From Aphanomyces cochlioides (taxonomy: Eukaryota; Oomycota; Saprolegniomycetes; Saprolegniales; Verrucalvaceae), in assembly GCA_019828595.1 (NCBI GenBank), contig JAHQRK010000026.1, positions 806,001-870,000 of the forward strand: a stretch of DNA of 64,000 nucleotides, read 5' to 3'. Shown piece after piece: positions 54,601-64,000 of this stretch. Made by a program: the position numbers and the translations under genes. Under the pieces are notes generated by a model. That model saw nothing but the letters and a program-made list of their open reading frames with translations. It searched no databases and was not told the DNA's origin. The first letter of the stretch is position 1. Every line of letters starts with the position of its first letter.

Positions 54601-55145
54601 GCTCAAGTGCTCTCCTCGTGTTTCCTCCATCAACATGTTCGTGAACGTGGCGGCGCTTACGGCTGTGGGGCTTCTCAGGTAAATACTCCGTTGCAATTTA
54701 GCTGGAAGACTTGAAATGATGTAGGGCGAAGGCGTCTTTACCATGAGCTCCTACTATGACCCGCACACAACCAGGACCTTTAATGCCTACAAAGAAGCAA
54801 TCGAATATGCCGTCAACGGTGGATATTCTGATCGCGACGTGAACGAAGCCATTCTGTCCACGTTTTCAGGACTAGATGCGCCTCAAGCTCCATCAGCCAA
54901 GGTAGATTTGTTCCTACAAGGAAGAGAACTCAGTGGTCATCTTGCAAAAATAGGGCAGAGGCACATTTACGCGAGGATTCACGCATGACCAACTCCAACA
55001 CCGTCGTCTCGACTTGTTGCAAGTGACTCGAACGGACTTGATGCGTGTGGCCAACGACTATTTGCTCAAGAATCCAACTCAGCATTTGGCAGGCGTGGGC
55101 AAGCAAGAAAACCGAGACCACATGGTCGCACAAGGGTTTCAATAG
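51681..55145 (+). CDS. PreP: Presequence protease, M16C metallopeptidase
   Basis: PreP-type enzymes degrade cleaved mitochondrial targeting peptides in the matrix. Exons joined by about ten short introns (for example 51915-51962, about 52012-52058, about 52695-52748, about 54679-54723) give about 1,000 residues, the usual PreP length. The start is ATG 51681 or 51696; the latter gives MWRLAQASRRRLAGQRALSS, an Arg-rich mitochondrial presequence. The inverted zinc motif HxxEH is HILEHL, formed across an intron, with the distal glutamate in VVLNEMKGVLSDSQ. The M16C linker region and the second peptidase half (ending GGAYGCGASQGEGVFTMSSY) are present. It ends at TAG 55143-55145, only 27 bp from the alpha-actinin stop on the other strand. 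Confidence 0.92.
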
Positions 55146-55172
55146 AGAAAAAATCATAGATACGTTATCTAC

Positions 55173-58100
55173 TTACTGGAACAACGCTGCAGCAAACTTG
55201 TCGTAATCGTACTTGTCGTTGCCATTCGCATCGCTGCCTTCTTCTTCAATCAAATGGGGCATGTGTTCCAAGAGGTAGTCAATAATGGTCGAATCGAAGT
55301 ATTCGTGGAGTTTTTCCTTGGTGATCGCCATGTCACGAGCAAGGATTTCAAACGCAGATTGAACGTCCGCCAATGTCGATCCAGATTGCAGTTGGTCGGC
55401 GCAAAACGTGCTGAATTCGTGCAAATCAATTTCGTCGCTGTTGTCAGTGTCGAGCTTGTCAAACATTTCATGGCAAGCGTCTTCCGTCATGTCAAAGCCA
55501 AGGCCCTTGCATGCCATGATAAATTCATCACGGGCAAGGCGACCGTCCTTGTCAATATCGAAGTGGTTAAACACTTCTTGAACTTCGTTCAGTTGAGCAG
55601 GTGTGATATGGCCCAACTTGTCCATGGCGATTTCTTTTTCAAGAGCTTGATGACGCTCCATCAAGGCTTGTTGGAGGGAAGCATATTGCGCACGGCAGGA
55701 TTGGATTGTTTCCGTCGTGTGAGGGTTGCTGAAGACTCGCAAAGTCTCAAGGGATTCGTTGACCGATTCCAATTGATCCATCAAAGTGCACAAATGTTCT
55801 GGTTCCTTGACGTGCATTTGTTGGTTTTCCAATTCTTCCAGAGCTTTCAACTGGTCATCAAGCGATCCTTCAGACGAGTTTATCTATTGGTATGGTAAGA
55901 AATGAGCCGTATACTGTTTCTTTCATATTTCTTTCATACCTGAGTGGCTATAGCGCCAGCCTTTTCAACCATTTGCGTGGCCAACTTGGCAAATTCAAGG
56001 CTCAAAGACACGCGGCGTTGAGCATCAGTGACGGCTTGGTTAAGCTCTTCGAGCTTAGCATCGCGCTTGGCAATTAAGCGAGAAACACGACGACCCATGG
56101 CGTCCAATGATTGGAGTTCAGTCTCGCGGTGGGCAGACACCAAGATAGGTCGCTTTGATTCAATTTCACGCTCAAACACAGACACGATTTGCGATTCGAC
56201 CAAAGGAGCAACGTCAGCTTCGTAAGCATTCTTCATTTCCAGCAAAGCAGCTTCGTCGCTTGCATCTTCGATCGTATGAATGTTTTGTGCGTCGATCTTT
56301 TCATCCAAGACTTCCATTTCATTCTTGAGAGTCTTAATTGTTAGACGCATTTCCTTCACGACTGCATCCACTTCGCGTTGGTATTCTACGACTTTTTCCA
56401 TCGTTTCACGAAGAGCTTGCATGCGAGTCAACGCAGCATCAAATTGCGCTTGAGTAGTTTCTACACGAGCAATGGCAGTAGCCGCAGTAGATTGGCCTGC
56501 CAATTTGGTTTGCACCGCAGTTTGAATCTTGGTCAATATTTGTTGGTATCGCGCGACTTCGACCTCGTGGAAAAATCGAATACCTTCCATGGCTTCCTCT
56601 GTTCAATCGATCAGGTTCATACTGAGATCATTTGGGATCCCTACCGGCTTCCGTGGAGTTCGAGCACGTGGGCTCGTCGGAGGCATACTCGTGGCCAACC
56701 TTTTCAAGCCAAGCATCGAGTTTATTGAGATCGAGCAAAACGGAGTTCAAAATTGCATCTACCAAGGGCAATGAATTCTGACGATAGCTTGAAGGTCTCA
56801 CCAGTTTGTTGGCAAAGAAGAATATGCGAGCGGCACGCTGTTTCATACTGGACTTCTTGCTCTTGCAATTGCTTACGCAAAGCAGCAATTGCTTCAAATG
56901 GAGGATTCATTTGGGGTGTTTCGCGGTGGTTATTCTTGCAGCTAGCAACCCAACGACCCATGCACGCTACAGATATGAGTACTTCAACGACAATTACTCA
57001 CTTACATTCCAATTCAACAAATGCGGCTTCATATTGAGGTCGTTCGTTTCGTTTGTAGTCGTTAAAATATAGTAGCATTGATTGCACTGACAAAGCATGT
57101 CAAATTAGACAAAGTTTGAAATGAAAATACCGGTCTTCAATGAAGCGGTTGGTACAGGAGCCGTCCATGCCGAGCATTTGTTCGTGTACCATTCCAAAAG
57201 GACAGGGGCCGAGGATTCGTACTGGTTCTTGCATTCAGAAATACGTTGAGCCATAGCCACGGCCTTGCAAATCGTCGTGACAGCCTTCTTCTTTTGCACA
57301 CCAGAGGCGAATTCCTCCACAAAATCAATTCCTGCTCAGAAGAAAACAACGGTCTTACTTGGAAGAGGAGAGACACATAGGTCATGATCGACTTGTCATC
57401 AGGCTTGGAATTTCCAGCCACGTCCGCCACGTTGAGCAATTGAGGGATAGCAAACTTAGATTCCATCAAATCAAACGCTAGACATTCTCGTGAGATCATT
57501 GCAGGAATATTTCAGCCATACCGAGCTTGACGTTTTCGGTAGCATTTTCTGGCGAAAGGGATTCGAAGTCAAGCAAGGTTGGGTAATGCTTGTGGATCAA
57601 AGCGCAAAACGCCATACCGTTGGTCCAACTGGTTGTGAAATTGGTGACTTCAACAGTGGGGTAGTCGGTCAAAGATCGCTTTACCCACAAGAGCAAACCA
57701 TCCTTGCCTGAGACACCATCAACAGCTATTTCTCCAACTTGGTAGCTCTTGATAATTGTCCACATCAAACTAGAACAGCATGAGTATCGAAGTTTCACGT
57801 TGGTGGCTTTACCCCAAGATAAGCTTGCTGTTACCGTCAACAATATCCGATGAGCCAATGTTGGTGATGGTCATGTTGTTCTTTGCCATGAAGCCAAAGA
57901 CCAGATTGAGATTTTCCAACTTTTGGATGCGCATCCGTGGGTTGCGATTGTATTTCTGAACATGAATGACTGCTCAAGCCAGCAGGTTGTTTTATTTCAC
58001 GTACCGCCGCCACGGGTTGACGCGACACAATTTGCAACAAGGCAATCAAACGCAGTCCATCTTTGAGATCTTCGTACAAATCGTCAATTTCCATGCGTTT

Positions 58101-58246
58101 CTTCGACAAATGGGTATTGGCCCACTAACGAGAAACCAAGAGTATGTCCATCTTTGACAATCAAGCCTTCTTACCCGCGTAAATGTGTTTTTTTGCACAT
58201 CCACCCAGCCTTCACTCGACACGCTTCCGGCCACGCTTCCTGCCAT
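55173..58246 (-). CDS. ACTN: Alpha-actinin, actin cross-linker
   Basis: Starts at 58246 (MAGSVAGSVSSEGWVDVQKN). Two calponin-homology domains form the actin-binding unit: CH1 (VQKNTFTR, then DLYEDLKDGLRLIALLQIVS) and CH2 (GLLLWVKRSLTDYPTVEVTN, NGMAFCALIHKHYPTLLDFE). A coiled rod with spectrin-like helices follows (56590-55934 and flanking exons), then two canonical EF-hands, HFDIDKDGRLARDEF and KLDTDNSDEIDLHEF, whose full acidic ligands suggest calcium-regulated cross-linking as in non-muscle and protist forms. The terminal Ca-insensitive pair ends at 55173 (DYDKFAAALFQ). Several short introns interrupt the gene; exact junctions in 56590-57500 were not all resolved. The rod appears shorter than the four-repeat animal rod. 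Confidence 0.92.
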
Positions 58247-59459
58247 CTTTTCCCTGCGTCGGTATTTCGAAAATGAGCACTCACACTGGGATTTCGAGCA
58301 CTTTTTATTTTATTATCTCATCCCAAATACAAATATCAAGCTTCATTTTAAATCTTGTGCAAAAAAGTATGTGGAGTGTAACGTGACAAATGGATTTTCC
58401 CATCATCCGGATAATATCCGGATGACCTGCATCCCTGGAAAGGGCAAAATCTCCCAGAGGATGCGACTTCGCACTCGTCTCGTCGCACTTGGCCGTCGGA
58501 TCCATTTCTCGCGCTTACGAAACGCCTCTCGTATCTTGCCCCATGGCATGGAAAACGTCGACGTAGACTAAGTTGTTTGTTTGTAAGTTTGACGTCAACA
58601 ACTCTGGCGATATCAAGTGTCCGAGAGTGAGTTCTGTGGCGCTTTTTTTCTCTCCCTCACAGTCAAGATCAAATTGACTTCTTTGAAGGGTGTGTCTCGC
58701 CTCTGAAAATGAATCCCCAGCTTGGGAAAATAGAGAGCTAGTTCCATCCTCGAGCGTCTTGGGGCGGCAAGATCGAACGTGCATGCAGACGATCGCGTGT
58801 GTGTTGTGGGAGTGAACTCGCCCACACACTGTACTTTTCGAGGTTGTACTGTGTTCCGTCACGCTCAAGCCAATCAAACCAGTGACGTTTGGATTGACAT
58901 CTGGGAAACCTACCCACTACAGGCTCAAGACAGGGTGAGAATTGGATACCAAAAGCTGCAGTCAAAAGGGCGCTGGTCTTGTGATTTTCGGACCGCATGC
59001 CCTTGGTACTGTCTAAAATATGCCTTTAGTGAGGTAAGAGCTCAATGATCACCAGTCTCATCGGCTGCGCAGCTGCCGACGTAGTAGGATTTGAGTTGGG
59101 AGCTTGGTTGCCATCTTCATCGCCAGCTGAGCATTGAATTGGCATCACAATCCAGCACTCCATGCCACGTCAACTGTATTTTAAATGCTTTAATTTGCAT
59201 ATTACTCAAACAATAGTATTTAAAATACGTTTGAAACAAGTTTTAAAGCCATTTGCTGCTTTCTTTCGTCTCTGGTTTCGATCGACTTAATGAAAACTAC
59301 ATTTAAAATACAATTCGATGGGTTACGAACTATTTAAAATGTGTTTTAAATGTCCTCCTGACATTGGCTTTGAAAGGACTTGACACAATTGATACTGTAT
59401 ATCTTGAAACCGATGAAGATCACTTTCCAAAAGAGCGCGAAGATCGCAAAAGGACGGAC
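58247..59459. other. Divergent promoter region, alpha-actinin and IP3 receptor
   Basis: A 1.2-kb stretch between two divergent starts. Frames near 58515-58877 (-) and 58779-59048 (+) are open but have no motif. A CATCCGGATAATATCCGGAT palindrome is at 58404-58423. ATTTAAAATAC/GTATTTTAAAT motifs cluster at 59170-59350. Confidence 0.5.
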
Positions 59460-62400
59460 ATGACAAGCAAGCGCAAACGGAGCGACTTAATGCAAAGAAT
59501 GACCGTGGATCGAGCGCTAAGCTCTTCAAGGAATGGATGGGCCAAGGACCTTCTTCGCCAGGACGAGATATCGACTCTAGGCCCTCCTTCAACCGTTCGA
59601 GACGAGGGAGCACAGTATCTTCAAATGCCGGACGCGCCAGGAATTTGTTTTCTCGAATATGGAATGGTTGTATCGTTGATGGCAAACGACAAGAGCGGAG
59701 TTATGGCATCAGAAGGATTTACTGCGTGTGAAGTCCGTTTGGAACGAATATTGCCAACGGCATTTTCAGACGAAAGCAAACAAGAATGTCAGCTTGTAGC
59801 CTGTCACTTCAAAGATTGTTTGTTTGAGGTAAGCCTTGAGCAGGCATGTGGCGCCATATGATATTTTGCTAGGTTTTGCCTAAAATGAGCTACGACGCGA
59901 CACTCACGTACGAAAAGGCATCGGAGTATGCCAAGTTGAACAAAAGTGATTCGTCCCAAGGGTTTTCAAATCCACTTTCAGAAATGAGATTCAAAAGTGA
60001 GTCCGAAAAAAGAGTTAATGCAACGGCGTACTCGAAGTCTCACGGAAAACATGTGAATTATGGTCAAGTATGCACATGTAAGCTGCATTAAATTCATATG
60101 AATCTAGGTGATTCAACTCAGGCATATTAAATCAGGAAAATTTCTGTCCACAAAGCCCGCATCAAATGAGACCACCGATTCGTTTGACGTACGTGATAAG
60201 TGGAGACAATGCTTGAGAGATTGCAATTAGATATGCCTCTCTGAGGGATCCAGTGCATCGCATTTTGTCCTTCTACCTAGGTTCAAACTTCGTCGAAAAG
60301 GGGAACCAGTGCAATTGCAAGATCAAATTGTGATTGCAACAGACGATACCCGCCTGTTCCTGCAAACGTCTAATCGGATAGACAACGCCACAGCTTCACC
60401 TCTCTTGACAGCATCCGTCTCACATTCGATGCAATGGCGCTTTTTGTCATTTGATACCAGCGATCCTGTGAATTCCACGGCTCAGACATATCGGCAGGAC
60501 ACCAATGGCGGTTTGAAAGCCGGTCAATGCCTTCGATTATTTCATCTTGAAACGGGATCTTGGCTCGGCTTTGACTCTACAACAAATTCTCTTCGATTAG
60601 ATGGAAATGATTCGAACGAAAACAACCACCACTTGGTACTTCTTCTTGCTCCTTGTTAGTGTAACGAGGTATTGTAGTTATCCCCAGACACACTGTGGGA
60701 AATAGAACGAATTTGCATCTACGAAGGTGGTCCGATTCATTGGCTCCGGCATGTTTGCATTCGGCATGTCACTTCTGGGAAGTACTTGGCCATAACGTCA
60801 CACGACATTGCTCGTCATTCTCATTTAAAAGTTATTGCTGACAGAAAGCCACAGGCGTTCCATTTTCGGCCAATGACACACGTTAATATGAGGTATATTT
60901 GTAAGCTGAGTTGGCAGATATAGTTGTGAACTAGGGCTGCAATACCCCCTGATAGTGTCGTACAAATTCAGCACGTAGAATCCAATACTTGTCTGCACGC
61001 TGGAATTGCGACTGATGTCTCTGACGATACCAATGGTGGAACATTTTCAAGAGAGGTAGAAGCTGTGTTGGCTTCTAATGACGAAGATACATTCAAATTG
61101 GTTTCTGTGCCTCAAACTGAAATTGACGATGTGTTACTCCTTTCTTCGTACCGTCGAATGCTCAAGCGTTTTGTTCGATTCTTTGAATCGAAGCAACCCA
61201 GGCAAGCGGCAGCTTCCTTGGAGACATTCTTATCAGAGGTATTGGATGCTCTCGAAGCAATGAAGGCATTTGCATTTCAAGACAATTCAAGTGACCATCG
61301 ACGACAGTTGCTTCTTCGAAAACACCAGTATATTGAATTAGTCACTCGAATACTCGAAGTTCCTTTCGAATCCTGGGGAGGGCCATATTCAATGGGATAT
61401 GTTGCTTCATTTCGGGAAGATTCCAGAACTATTTATGATCCGATGAAAAGTAACATTTCTATTACGTTAGATGGATTGGATGACGGTGAAGACGAGCAAA
61501 CTGCTCAGCCTGTTATGCCATCATCAAATCCCCTCAATGAAACTGGAATGAAACTTTTGTACAAAATTATCCGTGCTGCAAATGTGTTACTTTTTCGAAT
61601 GTTTTCAAATTGCAAGCAATCCGATGCGGTATCATGTGGCAGATCTCTGGGTGTTTTGATGAAAATGCTTGGGCACGGTTTCAAGGCGTCTTTTCCTTTG
61701 TCATATTTGATTCAAGAAAAGTTTCACTTGACTGGCGAATTTAAGTCATTTTCAAGAATCATACGAGATTTCCTGGATTTAATCAAAACTCAAGGGAAAT
61801 CAATTCGCTACCTGCAGTTCCTCGTAGTTCTCTGCAGCGCCAATGGCCTGGCCGTTTCCAAAGTCCAAGAAAAGATATGTGATTTGCTATTTATTCCGAC
61901 TGAAGGCTATCGAGACGACATTTTAATTCGAACTCGGCCCACGCAAGAGAACGAGCTGGAAGTATGCATTCCCACTCGACGAGGAGATGAATGGAAATCA
62001 TTGAAAAAGTTTTATGACGAATACTACAAGCAAAATCAGTACACTTCGTTGGCACCATATTTTTATGGGTTACTGCAACTGTATGTCGCGCTATGTGCAG
62101 ATCGAAACTATAAGTGTATTGAGATTTTGAAAGACAAGTTTCCACGAAATTGTTTGCTGGCATGTGTTCAAGATAGTGACTTAGCTCGATCCATTCGAGC
62201 TGTTCTCATGAACTTACTTATGGTCATCCATATTGACTGCGATCCTCAAAGACCAATAGCGTGCCCAAACTATACTCGAAACTGGAAAGACACTACCATA
62301 CAAATCCCCCAAGTTGACACGAATAAATATTGCAAGGAAGACAATGACTTTTTCAGCAATATCAAGACTCTTGTGTTGGACTACATCGAAAAAAGAAATG

Positions 62401-64000
62401 GCGTCATTGTGGTTGGTGTTGGTGAATTGGCGCGGAACGAGCTGACATTGGCTATGATGCGTACCTGCCATAAATTGGTTGAATTTGGGATGTTCAATTC
62501 TGAGCTAACCACTTTGGTGGGCCATTTAGTTGATCTCCTCGATTGCCGAACAGACTCGGTTGATGTGAAGGCGAATTCGAATGAACAGATTGAGTACGCA
62601 GTTCCATTTTTTGAGAACAGCGTCCAGAGAAACAAAAACCCATTTGCCCGTCAATACAGCGAGGATAAGACAGCTCGAGAGCTGAGAGCAAGACCCATGA
62701 AGCGTTTTTCCATAGCCGGAGGAACATTTCCTAAGCCGCTGGTGCAAAATCAAGTACAAGACACCATGGATTTACGATTCAGAATTAGCGAAGGAAATAC
62801 CATTGTCATGGAAATCAAGGACTGCATTTGTGCTACCCTTCTTCGACTTGATGGATTGCGTCTTGACTACCAACTGTCATTGACTCTTATGTATATTAAA
62901 GAACGAAATTTGACGTCCAACATTACAATGTCTGACAAAGTGTCTCCACTGGCCCAAGCTCTTGCACAGCGCAAATCAAACCTGTCGTGCGAGTTATCTT
63001 TACACAGACTTGCTAAACGCCGTCTCGACACAACATTACTACAAACTCTCATGTACGAGCATCCACCTTTGGTGTCAAAAGCACTTGAATTGCTATACTT
63101 GCAGTTCAATCAGCATGAACAATTGATTAAAGCCCTCGATCAGGTGTTTTTGCTCGTAAATGATACCACGGTACATCTTTATGCAAAGTTACAGGATGAT
63201 GTTGACCGCTTACGGCATCTGGCAGAAACTACGGAGGTGTGGATGGATTTTACATCTTCTGGGGACTTTGAGATGGCAGTTCGTGCTTGTGCATTGTTTA
63301 AGTCTCTCAAAGCTCTCATGCAAAACAAAGAGGGAACAGAAATCACGAGACTGATATCCAATCTTGACGTTGTACAATACGTTATTGCTATGATTTACTC
63401 TGGTAGCCACTTCTTTCACGATCTATTCCCGTCGAAGTCAGTTGGACCATCAAGTCCGCAGAAGATGACTTCTAATAGTGGCACACTGGTCAATGATGTT
63501 TTACGCGAGCAGCAGCGAAACGCAATCCGAACAGTGTATGACCATTGTATGGAGTTTTTGTTCGACTATTGTAACGTGAACGTGCTGATCGTTGCCCAAT
63601 ACACTCTCACGATAATTGATTTCGCGGAGGAATTACCTTCGGCTCAGGCTGTGCTCTTCTCGATATACACAAATCCCCAGTGCGATCCAGTTCCCAATGA
63701 AATTCTGTTTCAGTTTGTTCGGTGGGGACTTTACTACAAGCATGACCGAGAAGTTCGGTACTTACAATTTTTGTGTGGTGTTGCAACTTCGCAGCATGTT
63801 CGACATGTATTACTCATGCAAATCGTGAAAAACCCACAGCTCGTTGAAACACAGGGCATAGACGACCCAATCTACGTATCCCATGAGTTGAATCTCTTGA
63901 GTACGATTGCGACGACAGGTCAAGCGCGCGATATTTGTTCTGAGTCATTCGTCTCGATGAGCCGATTGATTGAAATTCTCGAGACTTTCGACATTACCCC
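59460..64000 (+). CDS. IP3-receptor-like calcium channel, N-terminal part
   Basis: The gene is open at the right edge, so only about the first 1,400 residues are present. Probable start ATG 59460 (MTSKRKRSDLMQRM). The N-terminal suppressor/beta-trefoil begins LEYGMVVSLMANDKSG and ends CHFKDCLFE, intron, VLPKMSYDATLTYEKASEYA, closely following animal IP3 receptors. MIR-type repeats follow: YGQ, intron, VIQLRHIKSGKFLSTKPASN; then WEIERICIYEGGPIHWLRHV, IRHVTSGKYLAI, and VVQIQHVESNTCLHAG. From about 60945 one long exon holds helical armadillo/RIH regions (YLQFLVVLCSANGLAVSKVQ; later RYLQFLCGVATSQHVRHVLL). These channels release calcium from the endoplasmic reticulum when IP3 binds. The pore and C terminus are beyond the window. 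A ryanodine-receptor-like identity is less likely. Confidence 0.88.

Noticed and set aside
58515..59048. Opposing ORFs in the alpha-actinin/IP3-receptor intergenic region
   Set aside because: No motif or splice-consistent extension; likely promoter DNA with chance frames.

Overview
This is nuclear DNA of a filamentous eukaryote, most likely an oomycete and possibly a saprolegnialean such as Aphanomyces. The lineage is inferred. The support is a set of conserved multi-exon genes with very short GT..AG introns (about 42-57 nt), secreted-protein genes, and a transposon mix (Crypton, Tc1/mariner, pogo, PIF/Harbinger, hAT, MULE, Copia, Gypsy, Helitron) typical of oomycetes. No bacterial, organellar or rRNA genes were seen.

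The window has two compartments. Positions 1 to about 41 kb are a transposon graveyard with nested insertions. In order they hold: a decayed Helitron cut off beside a Tc1 element (2089-3481); a Copia fragment; a Crypton tyrosine recombinase; a hAT pseudogene; three MITEs with TAA or TTA target duplications; a Harbinger-type Myb/SANT gene beside a Harbinger transposase split by an intact Tc1-like element (14665-16198); pogo remnants; Gypsy and mariner fragments; and a second pogo split by an intact DDE_Tnp_4 element (28194-30148). From 31282 to 36868 lies a complete Mutator-like element (MULE) with 433-bp, apparently identical terminal inverted repeats and a 9-bp target duplication. It carries a C2H2 zinc-finger/SET-domain gene next to a broken MULE transposase, plus an antisense remnant of a second zinc-finger/SET gene. 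This is the most unusual system in the window.

Throughout the 18.9-41.3 kb part lies a family of small secreted, glycine-rich, basic proteins: two full-length genes (20621 and 38340), one 5' fragment (41032) and decayed copies.

From 41.4 to 64 kb is a compact gene island: a leucine-rich-repeat/EF-hand protein (one intron of which is filled with a minisatellite), the mitochondrial import pore Tom40, an ataxin-10 homologue, a presequence-protease (PreP, M16C) homologue, alpha-actinin on the minus strand, and an IP3-receptor-like calcium channel that runs off the right edge. Tom40 and PreP both act in mitochondrial protein import; alpha-actinin, the EF-hand protein and the IP3 receptor all relate to calcium. 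I see no evidence that the genes are co-regulated.
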